NCBI RefSeq assembly: GCF_009295515.1
Contig: NZ_RQVV01000003.1
Coordinates: forward strand, 124,001 to 188,000
Length of the DNA stretch: 64,000 nt
Direction of reading: 5' to 3'
From: Erwinia endophytica
Lineage (GTDB): Bacteria > Pseudomonadota > Gammaproteobacteria > Enterobacterales > Enterobacteriaceae
The position numbers and the translations under genes were made by a program. Shown in pieces: positions 30,955-43,568 of the stretch. The notes below the pieces were generated by a model. It was not told the origin of the DNA. It made no database searches and saw nothing but the letters and a program-made list of their open reading frames with translations. Position 1 is the first letter of the stretch, and every line of letters starts with the position of its first letter.

Positions 30955-32562
30955 ATGCGTCTGGAAGTTTTTTGCCAGGACCGACTCGGTCTGACTCGCG
31001 AACTGCTTGATCTCCTTGTCGAAAGAAGCATTGATTTGCGCGGTATCGAAATTGCCCCCATTGGTCGCATTTACCTGAATCTTTCCACCATCGCTTTTGA
31101 CCCGTTTAGTCAGCTGATGGCGGAAATCCGCCGTATAGCTGGCGTGACAGATGTCAGAACCGTGACCCATTTGCCTTCTGAACGTGAACACCGGGCCTTG
31201 AGTGCACTGTTGGTGGCGCTGCCGGAGCCGGTGTTCTCTATCGACCTGAAAGGTAAAGTAGAATTGGCTAACCCGGCCGCTCAGGCGTTGTTTTCACTCA
31301 ATGAAGAGAAAATACGTCACTTTGGTGCCGGGACGTTAATTGGCGGATTTAACTTTCAGCGTTGGCTGGAAAGCGATCGTGTTGAGTCGCAAATCCATCA
31401 CGTGGTTATCCAGAGCCGCGATTTTCTGATGGAATTAACCCCTATTTATGCTTCAGGTGAAAATGAGCAGCCCGGTTGCCCGGTTGGCGCGGTAGTGATG
31501 CTGAAATCCACCGCGAGGATGGGGCAGCAGTTGCAAAATTTGGTGGTGAACGACGACAGCGAATTCCAACATATTGTGGCGGTCGCCCCTAAGATGCGTC
31601 AGGTGATCGAACAGGCCCGTAAACTGGCGATGCTGGATGCGCCACTGTTGATTGTCGGGGATACGGGAACCGGGAAAGAGATGCTGGCCCGGGCCTGCCA
31701 CTTGCGTAGCGCGCGCGGCAAAAAGCCCTTTTTGGCGCTGAACTGTGCCTCTTTACCGGATGATGTAGCGGAAAGTGAATTGTTTGGTCACGCTGCCGGG
31801 GCATACCCGAACGCGCTGGAAGGCAAAAAAGGCTTCTTTGAACAGGCGAACGGCGGTTCGGTGTTGCTGGATGAAATTGGCGAGATGTCAGCACAGATGC
31901 AGACCAAATTGTTGCGATTCCTCAACGACGGCACTTTTCGTCGGGTGGGAGAAGAACATGAGGTTCATGTTGATGTTCGGGTGATTTGCGCGACGCAGAA
32001 GAACCTGACTGAGTTGGTACAACGCGGAGCATTCCGTGAAGATCTGTTTTATCGCCTGAACGTGCTGACGCTGAACCTGCCGCCGTTGCGCGATCGTCCA
32101 CAGGATATTTTGCCACTGACCGAGATGTTCGTGGCCCGTTTTGCCGATGAACAAGGGGTCGCGCGGCCCAAATTGTCGCCACAGTTGAATGCGTTCCTCA
32201 GCCGGTATAGCTGGCCGGGTAATGTCCGTCAGTTAAAGAATGCACTGTATCGGGCACTGGCCCAACTGGAAGGCCACGAACTGCGGCCTCAGGATATAGC
32301 CCTGCCGGAATTAGCCACGGAACTGCCGTTGGACGAAGAAATGCTGACGGGATCGCTGGACGAGATAACCAGCCGTTTTGAGCGTTCAATTCTGACCCGT
32401 CTGTATGCGTCTTATCCCAGTACCCGCAAGCTGGCGAAGCGTTTAGGTGTTTCGCACACGGCCATTGCTAATAAGCTGCGCGAATACGGGCTGAGCCAAA
32501 AGAAAACCCGCGGAGAAGAGAAGTCAGCATTGGCTGAGCAAGGAAAGCCACTTCAGCCATGA
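30955..32562 (+). CDS. tyrR: TyrR, regulator of aromatic amino acid genes
   Basis: Represses or activates sigma-70 promoters of aromatic biosynthesis and transport genes in response to Tyr, Phe and Trp. 535 residues from the ATG at 30955 (E. coli 513). Order: ACT domain (1-75), PAS domain (about 80-190), AAA+ domain with Walker A GDTGTGKE (235-242) and Walker B LLDEIGE (304-310), and a Fis-type HTH (TRKLAKRLGVSHTAIANKLRE). At the place of the sigma-54 loop it has GAYPNA (282-287); E. coli TyrR lacks this insert altogether. About 20 extra residues follow the HTH. The 3' end overlaps the mpaA remnant by 10 bases; tpx and ycjG, next to tyrR in E. coli, are absent. Confidence 0.95.
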   Translation: MRLEVFCQDRLGLTRELLDLLVERSIDLRGIEIAPIGRIYLNLSTIAFDPFSQLMAEIRRIAGVTDVRTVTHLPSEREHRALSALLVALPEPVFSIDLKGKVELANPAAQALFSLNEEKIRHFGAGTLIGGFNFQRWLESDRVESQIHHVVIQSRDFLMELTPIYASGENEQPGCPVGAVVMLKSTARMGQQLQNLVVNDDSEFQHIVAVAPKMRQVIEQARKLAMLDAPLLIVGDTGTGKEMLARACHLRSARGKKPFLALNCASLPDDVAESELFGHAAGAYPNALEGKKGFFEQANGGSVLLDEIGEMSAQMQTKLLRFLNDGTFRRVGEEHEVHVDVRVICATQKNLTELVQRGAFREDLFYRLNVLTLNLPPLRDRPQDILPLTEMFVARFADEQGVARPKLSPQLNAFLSRYSWPGNVRQLKNALYRALAQLEGHELRPQDIALPELATELPLDEEMLTGSLDEITSRFERSILTRLYASYPSTRKLAKRLGVSHTAIANKLREYGLSQKKTRGEEKSALAEQGKPLQP

Positions 32563-32930
32563 GCTGAAGAGGAGGGCTGCCAGCGCAGTAAGTCCACCAT
32601 CGCCGTGAGATATTTCTCGCTGGATTCATCGGCTGAGATGGCGGGCAGCTCGGCGGTGATCACCGGCAGGCCGAGCTGGCAGCCATCCGGGTTTACCGCC
32701 AGCACCACATGATGACGGCGATGAAATTTGTGTAACGTACGTATGGCGCAGGAAAGCGTCACTACGGAGGCCGTTTCATCACCGTGCGTTCCTGCGAGGA
32801 TTAAACCACTGTGTTGATCAGCCACTGGCGCCGGGAACCATAGCAATGGCGCGCCCAGTACACTATGACCATAGATTTTACACTCTGCCTCCAGTTTGCC
32901 GCGCAATTGGCGCGGATGTGTCAGGGACAT
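32553..32930 (-). pseudogene. mpaA: mpaA (murein tripeptide amidase A) with large in-frame internal deletion
   Basis: MpaA is an M14 zinc carboxypeptidase that releases meso-diaminopimelate from murein tripeptide (about 240 residues in E. coli). Here only 125 codons remain. Residues 1-88 match the N-terminal part up to NPDGCQLGL, and from ITAELPAIS (91 onward) the match jumps to the last 35 residues of the family. About 130 central residues are missing without a frameshift. Zinc ligands H49 and E52 (HGDE) and the terminal-region Glu (E94) survive, but the third zinc-ligand histidine and the substrate pocket are gone, so the enzyme should be inactive. Start, frame and stop are intact, so a short protein could still be made. 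Confidence 0.85.
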
Positions 32931-33113
32931 GCGAACAACTCCGGTATGATTTTCCTCAAACTAGCGTAAAAGACGAGGGAAAAAAAGTGCAGGCCTGCTC
33001 GTTGTCCGCTGATGTCATCCTCTCTGGTGAGAAAAAGGCTATTTACCGATCAATGATTTGCGCTAAAGTGCGGGTATAAATCAGCCCTGCTGACCGTATT
33101 TTGAGGTATACCG

Positions 33114-34727
33114 ATGAGGAATCACCGTTTCACGCTGGCTTTGCTGTCTCTGGTCGTCAGCGCTTCCCTTTATGCCGCCGATGTTCCGCCTGGCACGCTG
33201 CTGGCAAGCCGTCAGGAAATCGTCCGCCAAATAAAAGATGAGCCAGCGTCACTGGACCCAGCCAAAGCAGTCGGTTTGCCTGAAATTCCCGTGATACGCG
33301 ATCTGTTTGAGGGACTGACGAATCAGGATGCGCAGGGCAAGATTGTGCCAGGCGTGGCGACACAATGGCAGACGACCGACAATAAAAGCTGGATTTTCAC
33401 TTTACGCCAGGATGTCCGCTGGTCGAATGGTGAGCCGCTGACTGCCAACGATTTTGTTTACAGTTGGCGTCGTTTAGTTGATCCGAAAGTTGGTTCAACA
33501 TTTGCCTGGTTTGCCGGGCTGGCTGGGATTAAGAATGCGACGGCAATCACCAAAGGTGAAATGACGCCGGATAAACTGGGCGTTACCGCGCTGGATAAGT
33601 ATCGACTGCAGGTCACGCTGGATAAACCTGTTCCGTTTTTTGCCAGCCTGACCGCTCATTTTAGTTTGTATCCGGTCCCGGAAAAAGTCATCGAAAAATA
33701 CGGGAACGACTGGACGCAGCCTGGCCATCTGGTCGGCAATGGCGCCTATAAATTGCAGGAACGTGTGGTGAATGAAAAACTGGTGCTGGTACGTAATGAC
33801 CAGTATTGGGACAATGCACATAGTGTACTGACTAAAGTAACATTCCTGCCGATCAGTGAAGAATCCAGTGCCACTAAACGTTATCGTGCTAACGATATCG
33901 ATATCACTGAGTCTTTCCCGAAAAACATGTACGGACTGCTGAAAAAACAACTGCCTGGCGAGGTCTACACGCCCGACCAGTTGGGGACTTACTACTACGC
34001 GTTCAATACGACTAAAGGGCCGACTGCGGATGTACGGGTACGGAAAGCGCTTTCGTGGAGTATCGACAGAAGAATTATTGCTGAAAAGGTGCTGGGAACG
34101 GGGGAAAAACCGGCCTGGCATTTTACGCCGGACATCACGGCTGGTTTCAATCCTCAACCTGACTTTTTACAACAGCACAGCCAGGCGGAGCTGAATGCTC
34201 AGGCGAGAGCGTTATTTGCAGCAGCAGGATATGGCCCGACGCATCCGTTGAATTTGACGCTGTTGTATAACAGTTCGGAAAACAACCAGAAGATCGCTAT
34301 CGCTGTCGCGTCGATGTGGAAGAAGAACCTTGGGGTCAGTGTAAAATTGCAAAACCAGGAGTGGAAAACTTATATCGACAGCCGTAATACCGGTAATTTT
34401 GATGTTATCCGCGCATCGTGGGTGGGGGATTATAATGAGCCCTCCACATTCCTCAGCTTACTGACTTCTCCCCATAGCGGCAACATCGCGAAATTCAACA
34501 ATGCCGCTTACGATGCAGTGATCGAACAGGCGGGTCGGGAAACCCGCAATTCCGCGCGTAACGACGATTACAATCGTGCTGAACAAATAATCGCCGATCA
34601 GGTACCCATCGCGCCACTCTATCAGTATACCAATGGCCGGTTGATCAAACCGTGGGTGAAAGGCTATCCCATCACCAATCCGGAAGATGTGGCCTACAGT
34701 CGCACGATGTATATCCTCAAACATTAA
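33114..34727 (+). CDS. mppA: periplasmic murein-peptide-binding protein MppA
   Basis: SBP family 5 protein that binds murein tripeptide L-Ala-D-Glu-mDap and delivers it to the Opp permease. 537 residues, same length as E. coli MppA. Signal peptide residues 1-21 (ending SLYA), then the ESLDPAKAVG-like start of the mature domain typical of OppA/MppA. GAGG lies seven bases before the ATG. OppA is a close paralogue; length, the neighbouring mpaA remnant and synteny favour MppA. With mpaA broken, recycled tripeptide may be used by another route. Confidence 0.88.
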   Translation: MRNHRFTLALLSLVVSASLYAADVPPGTLLASRQEIVRQIKDEPASLDPAKAVGLPEIPVIRDLFEGLTNQDAQGKIVPGVATQWQTTDNKSWIFTLRQDVRWSNGEPLTANDFVYSWRRLVDPKVGSTFAWFAGLAGIKNATAITKGEMTPDKLGVTALDKYRLQVTLDKPVPFFASLTAHFSLYPVPEKVIEKYGNDWTQPGHLVGNGAYKLQERVVNEKLVLVRNDQYWDNAHSVLTKVTFLPISEESSATKRYRANDIDITESFPKNMYGLLKKQLPGEVYTPDQLGTYYYAFNTTKGPTADVRVRKALSWSIDRRIIAEKVLGTGEKPAWHFTPDITAGFNPQPDFLQQHSQAELNAQARALFAAAGYGPTHPLNLTLLYNSSENNQKIAIAVASMWKKNLGVSVKLQNQEWKTYIDSRNTGNFDVIRASWVGDYNEPSTFLSLLTSPHSGNIAKFNNAAYDAVIEQAGRETRNSARNDDYNRAEQIIADQVPIAPLYQYTNGRLIKPWVKGYPITNPEDVAYSRTMYILKH

Positions 34728-34866
34728 CCTTTTTGGCATCCACTGAGATGGTGGCCTGATTATCGCGCATGGATCGGTGACGTTGGCAGCCCACAATTTT
34801 CGAGAACCGTCACAGAACCAGGGTCTGGGGCTTGAGCTACAGGCGCAATGAATTAAGGTAATGTCT

Positions 34867-34932
34867 GGATTGTGACTGCTTCGCTGCAGGCAAAACCTGA
34901 CAGACGGACTTGTCCGGCAGTCAGGTTTTTTT
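34867..34932 (+). promoter_or_regulatory. BglG-type antiterminator (RAT) and overlapping terminator before bglG
   Basis: The RNA motif at 34867-34897 (GGATTGTGACTGC ... GCAGGCAAAACC) matches the E. coli bgl RAT. It overlaps the left arm of a terminator, AAACCTGAC (34893-34901) with GTCAGGTTT (34920-34928) plus TTTT. Formation of the RAT hairpin stabilised by BglG would prevent termination, so bglG is autoregulated. Confidence 0.93.
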
Positions 34933-34948
34933 ACTTTCAGGCCAGGAT

Positions 34949-35812
34949 ATGAAAATTACCAAGGTACTTAACAATAATGTGGTGATCGTCCATGATGCGC
35001 AGGGAAAAGAACAGGTTGTCATGGGATGCGGGCTGGCCTTCCAGAAGCGGGCAGGGGATGTTGTCGATCCTGAACAGGTGGAAAAGATCTTTGCCCTGCA
35101 AAACTGTGAGCTGACAGGTCGACTGGCCGAACTGTTGTCGGAAATCCCGTTAGAGGTGGTCACCACCAGCGAGTATATTATCGCGCTGGCGCAAAAAGAA
35201 TTCGCGGGTAATCTGCATGAGAGCCTGGCGATTGCACTGACCGATCACCTTAATTTTGCCCTGCAGCGCCAGCGGGAAAATATCCCCTTACACAACGTGC
35301 TGCACTGGGAGATTAGGACGCTTTATCCGCGCGAATATGCACTGGGACTCCGCGCCCTCGATATTATCGAAAAACGGCTGGGGATCCGTCTGGAACAGGA
35401 TGAGGCGGGTTTTATTGCTCTACATCTGGTCAACGCTCAATTGCAAAGTAATATGCCTGAGGTGTTGCATATCACTGGTTTTATGCAGCAGATACTGGAT
35501 ATTGTCCGCTATCAGTTGAATATCGAATACCAGCCCGATTCCCTTAGTTACAATCGTTTTGTCACTCATCTGAAGTTTTTTGCCCAACGGATGCTGGGTA
35601 AGAAGGGCGTGTTCAGCGATGACGAATCATTGCATGACATCGTACGTAACCGCTATCCACAAGCCTATCGCTGTGTGGAAAAAATCGATAGTCATGTCAC
35701 CAAAACCTGGTCTTATACGCTGGGAACTGAGGAACGGATGTTTTTAACCATCCATATTGAACGGGTAAGGAAAGAAACGTTAGCGCTGGAAGAGAGCGAA
35801 GACGAAGCATAA
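34949..35812 (+). CDS. bglG: BglG-family transcriptional antiterminator
   Basis: RNA-binding antiterminator controlled by PTS phosphorylation. 287 residues from the ATG at 34949 (CCAGGA upstream). The N-terminal CAT RNA-binding domain covers about residues 1-55 (MKITKVLNNNVVIVHD, GCGLAFQKRAGD). Two PRD domains follow with the regulatory histidines H100, H159, H207 and H269. It is preceded by its own RAT/terminator. The cognate operon bglF-bglB-porin lies downstream on the opposite strand, convergent, instead of the usual bglGFB order. Confidence 0.94.
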   Translation: MKITKVLNNNVVIVHDAQGKEQVVMGCGLAFQKRAGDVVDPEQVEKIFALQNCELTGRLAELLSEIPLEVVTTSEYIIALAQKEFAGNLHESLAIALTDHLNFALQRQRENIPLHNVLHWEIRTLYPREYALGLRALDIIEKRLGIRLEQDEAGFIALHLVNAQLQSNMPEVLHITGFMQQILDIVRYQLNIEYQPDSLSYNRFVTHLKFFAQRMLGKKGVFSDDESLHDIVRNRYPQAYRCVEKIDSHVTKTWSYTLGTEERMFLTIHIERVRKETLALEESEDEA

Positions 35813-35814
35813 AA

Positions 35815-35880
35815 GCCAACTGAAGCCGCAGCCATTCCCGGTCAGTTGGCAGGAACCGGTCATTGACTACCGGCTCCTGA
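35815..35880. terminator. two hairpins between convergent bglG and porin gene
   Basis: A 9-bp stem (GCCAACTGA at 35815-35823 with TCAGTTGGC at 35842-35850) is followed directly by a second 10-bp stem with one wobble (35851-35860 with 35869-35878). Neither has a T-run; they probably end or protect both convergent transcripts. Confidence 0.5.
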
Positions 35881-35883
35881 GCA

Positions 35884-37329
35884 TCAGAAGGTCACCACTG
35901 TTTTGAGCTCAGAAACCCAGGCGTCCTGAGTTTCTTTGACGCCGCCAGGGCGATGCCAGTATTGCAGGCCCGGCTGAATTTGCAGCCAACTGGTAGCATG
36001 TATTCGGTAATAAAATTCAGCATTAACAGAATGCCCCACAAGAGGATGATACAGTGGGTCGCTGTAATTATCGATGCCCTGGATCTGATTCAGCGCTTGC
36101 TGATTACGGCGGTAATCGCTGCTCATTTTTATCCACGAAACCCCTAATCCCAGCCAGTCCCGTGGACGCGCATCCAGCAATCCACTGTAACGCAGTGAAA
36201 CCGCACTGGTAACGTGCAGGGGATTAGTGCGTTGATCACCTACACCAAGGCTCCATGAGGTGCTGAGACCACGTGTCGCATCATCCTGATGACGGGTAAT
36301 TTGCTGATTAAATCCACTATAAAGAAACCAGGTCCGACGGTGTTGCCGGTAACCTTGCGGATCGTCAGCGCCGATCGCCTGAGACTTACCCGTATAAAGA
36401 CTTTGCTGGGGAGCATTGGTAAACAGCAAACCCAGATTATAGATCCCGGGCAGATTATTGAGATGTGTTTTCAGCTCCAGTTCGACCGGTAAGAGCAGGC
36501 CCTTACTGCCTTTGGTCGAGGTATTCCATGCCTGACGGCGGGAAGTCGCGGCGGGATTTTGCTCCATAATGCCGCCTTTCAGCGTCAATTCATCGGTCAG
36601 TTTGTATTGCAAAGTGGTGCCCCAGTAGTGAATATTCCAGTTATACCAGGTCAGTGAATTCGCTGATTTACCGCCACATTGAGAGAGCAATTGAAAATCG
36701 CAAGGGATTATCTGATCAAAATCCTGCACTTTATTCATCATTCCGATGCGCCAGTGCAGACGTTGGTTATTAAAGCTACGGGAGAAAGTCAGCCAGCCCA
36801 GTCGGGTTATTGAGCCACTGCCGGAACTTTCCTGAGCAATATCATTAATACTGACCCGCGAGTCCTGCAGACGTCTGGCGGTCAGACTATCATCATGGTT
36901 ACGATTAACAATATTGCCCTCTATTTTTGCATCAGGAATACCCGTCAGCGCCTCCAGGTCCTGTTGAAAAGTCAGCGAAACCTGATCAATATAAGCGACA
37001 TGATTATCGGGGTTATACCCTCCTGACATGTTATAAGCCACCTGACTTAAATAACCGAGATTAAAATAAAATCCTTTATCTTCCAGTAACGGTCTGACGC
37101 CCAGCATATCACCGAGTAATCCTTCCTCCTGGGGGATAAAACCCAGCGCGGTACCCTCCCATTGCTTAGCGCTTGCGGTGGTATTTCCGGAGTACAGTAA
37201 AAGGATAGCGGTGGCTATTGAGAGGGAAATAGAAAAATGGCTATTTTTATTTTCAGTATGGTAGTGGTGATTATTTATATTGGTTGTTATTTTTCTGCCT
37301 TTATAGAAATAATGAGAGCACCTTTTCAT
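35884..37329 (-). CDS. OprB-family carbohydrate-selective porin
   Basis: 481-residue outer-membrane beta-barrel of the OprB family, ending in the aromatic residue (VVTF) typical of porins. The signal peptide is unusual: the hydrophobic core is at about residues 33-48, giving a 30-residue polar n-region. The ATG at 37329 is nonetheless supported by AAGGA upstream, and no later Met precedes the core. It is the last gene of the bglF-bglB operon and probably admits aryl-beta-glucosides or cellobiose. E. coli BglH fills this role but belongs to the LamB family, so I do not use that name. Confidence 0.85.
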   Translation of the reverse strand: MKRCSHYFYKGRKITTNINNHHYHTENKNSHFSISLSIATAILLLYSGNTTASAKQWEGTALGFIPQEEGLLGDMLGVRPLLEDKGFYFNLGYLSQVAYNMSGGYNPDNHVAYIDQVSLTFQQDLEALTGIPDAKIEGNIVNRNHDDSLTARRLQDSRVSINDIAQESSGSGSITRLGWLTFSRSFNNQRLHWRIGMMNKVQDFDQIIPCDFQLLSQCGGKSANSLTWYNWNIHYWGTTLQYKLTDELTLKGGIMEQNPAATSRRQAWNTSTKGSKGLLLPVELELKTHLNNLPGIYNLGLLFTNAPQQSLYTGKSQAIGADDPQGYRQHRRTWFLYSGFNQQITRHQDDATRGLSTSWSLGVGDQRTNPLHVTSAVSLRYSGLLDARPRDWLGLGVSWIKMSSDYRRNQQALNQIQGIDNYSDPLYHPLVGHSVNAEFYYRIHATSWLQIQPGLQYWHRPGGVKETQDAWVSELKTVVTF

Positions 37330-37560
37330 TATTTATTTCCTTGTTGATATTGTTACGCTCGTGATTCTGCACGATGCAGATGTTCTGGCGATATTTAGTT
37401 AACGGCCTCACTTATCTGAAAAGTCCATAGGTATTCGTTTACTCACGGCATCATTCAGTCTGACAACCTTATTTTCATCCTGCCACCTGCATTGAATGAT
37501 TCAAGACTATACATAGCCATACGGAGTTATTTTCTACGACTGAACAATATGATAAACAGT

Positions 37561-37580
37561 GAGGGCAGGGATCTGCCCTC
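37561..37580 (-). terminator. hairpin between bglB and the porin gene
   Basis: A perfect 8-bp stem (GAGGGCAG / CTGCCCTC, 4-nt loop) lies 10 bases after the bglB stop on the minus strand. No T-run follows, so it may be a partial terminator or an mRNA processing/stability element within the operon. Confidence 0.5.
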
Positions 37581-37589
37581 AAAAGAGGG

Positions 37590-41032
<3,443 letters not shown>

Positions 41033-41233
41033 TTAATTGCTACGAGAGTATTTCCTCACTCGTCGGTAAATAACAAGCTATGACCGCGAGTGGATGTTTA
41101 TTTCGTGAGCCGGATCTTATTTTATTTGCACAATGACACGTTTATTAACGGTTACCGTTGGCACGGCTGTTTTGCATCAGACCTGGCTCAGGTTAGACTG
41201 TATCACATTGATAATGCTAAACGCGGAGTCGCC

Positions 41234-42262
41234 GTGGACGTCATTGAAGGTAAAGCTCTACAGATATCTGACGCGGTTATTGCCTGTCAGTTGGACGGTA
41301 AAGGCGGGTTAATTCCCATCGATGATAAAGAGATTATTCACTGCGAAAAGCCTTGCTGGTTGCACTTGAATTATACCCATCGTGAAAGTGCGGATTGGCT
41401 GGCATCAACACCGTTACTGCCTGATGCGGTACGCAGTGCGCTGGGCGGCGACAGTATGCGTCCACGTGTTAGTCGACTGGGCGATGGCAGCATGATTACG
41501 CTGCGTAGCGTCAATCTTAACAGCGAGTCCCGTCCGGATCAGTTGGTGGTTATCCGCATATTTATCAGTGATAAGCTGATTGTTTCTACCCGACAGCGTA
41601 AAGTTTTTGCTATTGATGAAGTGCTGACCGACTTGCAGAACGGTAACGGACCGGTAAATGTCGGCGATTGGCTGGTAGAACTTTGTGATGCCCTGACCGA
41701 TCACACCAGTGAGTTTATCGAGCAGTTGCACGATAAAATTATTGATCTTGAGGATGCGGTGGTTGATCAGCAGGTGCCGCCAAGAGGCGAGCTGGCGTTG
41801 ATTCGTAAGCAATTGATCATCATGCGGCGCTATATGGCACCGCAGCGTGATGTATTTTCGCGCATCGCCAGCGAACGTCTGCCGTGGATGAGTGATGATG
41901 ACCGCCGCCGGATGCAAGATATCTCTGATCGGTTGGGCCGTGGTCTGGATGACCTGGATGCCAGCGTTGCGAGGACGGCTGTATTGGCTGATGAGATCAG
42001 TACTGTTATCGCTGAGGCGATGAACCGTCGGACTTATACCATGTCGTTACTGGCAATGGTTTTCCTGCCGACGACTTTTCTGACCGGATTATTTGGCGTT
42101 AACCTTGGCGGTATTCCTGGCGGCGGATGGCGCCATGGCTTTAGTGTTTTCTGTCTATTGTTATTATTGATGGTGTTAGCTGTTGGCTGGTGGTTAAGAC
42201 GACGTAATTGGTTATGGCCAGTACAGCCGGGTACAGAGGAAAGGGCACAAAAGCGGCAATAA
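41234..42262 (+). CDS. zntB: zinc transporter ZntB (CorA family)
   Basis: CorA-type pentameric zinc transporter of the inner membrane. The frame is open well upstream, but similarity starts at the GTG at 41234 ([15 protein letters not shown]), with CGGAG six bases before it, giving 342 residues. The long N-terminal cytoplasmic domain is followed by two membrane helices near the C-terminus. The selectivity motif is GVN (288-290, [10 protein letters not shown]), the ZntB variant of the CorA GMN. Followed by fnrS and dbpA as in E. coli. Confidence 0.94.
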   Translation: MDVIEGKALQISDAVIACQLDGKGGLIPIDDKEIIHCEKPCWLHLNYTHRESADWLASTPLLPDAVRSALGGDSMRPRVSRLGDGSMITLRSVNLNSESRPDQLVVIRIFISDKLIVSTRQRKVFAIDEVLTDLQNGNGPVNVGDWLVELCDALTDHTSEFIEQLHDKIIDLEDAVVDQQVPPRGELALIRKQLIIMRRYMAPQRDVFSRIASERLPWMSDDDRRRMQDISDRLGRGLDDLDASVARTAVLADEISTVIAEAMNRRTYTMSLLAMVFLPTTFLTGLFGVNLGGIPGGGWRHGFSVFCLLLLLMVLAVGWWLRRRNWLWPVQPGTEERAQKRQ

Positions 42263-42264
42263 AG

Positions 42265-42278
42265 CTGATCAACATCAA
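42265..42278 (+). promoter_or_regulatory. FNR box of fnrS
   Basis: CTGATCAACATCAA matches the FNR consensus TTGATNNNNATCAA at 9 of 10 fixed bases. Its centre is about 42 bases before the predicted fnrS 5' end, the position of a class II FNR-activated promoter. It begins two bases after the zntB stop. Confidence 0.85.
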
Positions 42279-42313
42279 TAAAATTCAGGAATAAGTAAGG
42301 CAAACTCTTTTCC

Positions 42314-42430
42314 GCAGGTGAATGCAACGTCAAGCGATGGGCGTTGCGCTCCATATTGTCTTACTTCCTTTTTTGAATTACTGCATAGCATATTTGATTC
42401 GTACAAGCCGGTGATAGCCGGCTTTTTTTT
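42314..42430 (+). ncRNA. fnrS: FnrS anaerobically induced small RNA
   Basis: The sequence from GCAGGTGAATGCAACG (42314) through TGCATAGCA is essentially identical to E. coli FnrS as I recall it. Only the terminator stem differs: here AAGCCGG / CCGGCTT (42405-42424), ending in eight T. FnrS is an Hfq-binding RNA that represses genes for aerobic metabolism and oxidative-stress enzymes, among them sodB, maeA and gpmA. Position after zntB is the same as in E. coli. An FNR box lies upstream. Confidence 0.95.
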
Positions 42431-42482
42431 GTGCATTTTCCAGCACTGGCCGCTGTGCCCGTGTTCCCAGCCGTGCGTCATG

Positions 42483-42511
42483 TTTCAACCTGTTCTAAAA
42501 AAACGTATAAT
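42483..42511 (+). promoter_or_regulatory. probable sigma-70 promoter of ttcA
   Basis: A perfect -10 TATAAT (42506-42511) is preceded at 17 bases by TTTCAA (42483-42488). Transcription would start near 42518, about 45 bases before the ttcA ATG. Confidence 0.6.
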
Positions 42512-42564
42512 TGCTTCACTTCAGTCAGGTACAGATTGCGTGAGTGCAGTCTTCAAATTTAAAC

Positions 42565-43461
42565 ATGATAAATCAAGAAGATAAAAGAAAAGACACCCTC
42601 GAGTTCAATAAACTCCAGAAGCGTCTCAGACGTAATGTCGGCAATGCCATCACCGATTACAACATGATCGAAGAAGGCGATGTCGTGATGGCTTGCATGA
42701 GTGGTGGCAAAGATTCTTTTGCGATGCTGGATATTTTACTTAATCTGCAGAAAGCCGCGCCAGTCAATTTTAAGGTGATCGCGGTTAATCTGGACCAGAA
42801 ACAACCGGGTTTTCCTGAGCATATTCTGCCGACCTGGCTCGAGAGCCTCGCTGTCCCTTATTATATTGTCGATAAAGACACTTATTCGGTGGTAAAAGAG
42901 AAGGTCCCGGAAGGGAAAACGACTTGTGGTTTATGTTCCCGTCTGCGCAGGGGCACGCTGTATTCCTTCGCTGAAAAAATTGGTGCGACTAAAATTGCGT
43001 TGGGCCACCATATGGATGACATCGTTGAGACGTTGTTCCTTAATATGTTTCATGGCGCAAAAATGAAGGCGATGCCGCCTAAATTGCGTTCGGATGACGG
43101 ACGTAATGTGGTTATCCGGCCGCTGACCTATTGTCGTGAGAAGGACTTGATCCGCTATGCGGAACACAAAAACTTCCCGATTATTCCGTGTAACCTCTGC
43201 GGCTCCCAGGAGAATCTGCAGCGTCAGGCGGTGAAAGCTATGCTGACAGAATGGGACCGGAAGGATCCGGGCCGTGTGGAAAGCGTGTTTAAATCTTTGC
43301 AGAATGTCAGCCCAAGTCAGTTAGCGGATAAAAATCTGTTTGATTTTGAGCAATTGCCACTGGATCGTTCCGGCGAACGGGCGGAGTATGCCTTTAACGA
43401 GGCCACTATCTCTGCAACGAATATTGACGCTTCGCTCTTTATAAACGTCACTAATATTTGA
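42565..43461 (+). CDS. ttcA: tRNA 2-thiocytidine(32) synthetase TtcA, divergent form
   Basis: ATP- and Fe-S-dependent enzyme that thiolates C32 of several tRNAs. 298 residues from the ATG at 42565 (an in-frame GTG at 42544 would add 7). PP-loop SGGKDS lies at 46-51, the CxxC pair C121/C124 ([12 protein letters not shown]) and the third cluster-region cysteine C212 ([13 protein letters not shown]). It differs from enterobacterial TtcA in many conserved places: HHMDDIVET for [29 protein letters not shown] for the usual FYGGK...MSDDGKH, and a short unrelated C-terminus. Several of these variants recall TtcA of Pseudomonas and other non-enteric Proteobacteria. Function should be retained; replacement by transfer is possible. 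Confidence 0.9.
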   Translation: MINQEDKRKDTLEFNKLQKRLRRNVGNAITDYNMIEEGDVVMACMSGGKDSFAMLDILLNLQKAAPVNFKVIAVNLDQKQPGFPEHILPTWLESLAVPYYIVDKDTYSVVKEKVPEGKTTCGLCSRLRRGTLYSFAEKIGATKIALGHHMDDIVETLFLNMFHGAKMKAMPPKLRSDDGRNVVIRPLTYCREKDLIRYAEHKNFPIIPCNLCGSQENLQRQAVKAMLTEWDRKDPGRVESVFKSLQNVSPSQLADKNLFDFEQLPLDRSGERAEYAFNEATISATNIDASLFINVTNI

Positions 43462-43568
43462 TTCAATCGCTAATTAACTGGCCGTTGCCGGATGCAGGCA
43501 ACGGTTTGCAACGGTTTTCTGCTACACTCAGCAGCAATCCTCCCGCCGCTTTTCTCAGAGAGTAATTT

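Noticed and set aside
41100-41233. Weak CRP-like site (CGTGA-N6-TCTTA) upstream of the bgl operon
   Set aside because: Only 7 of 10 consensus bases match; too poor to report as a site.
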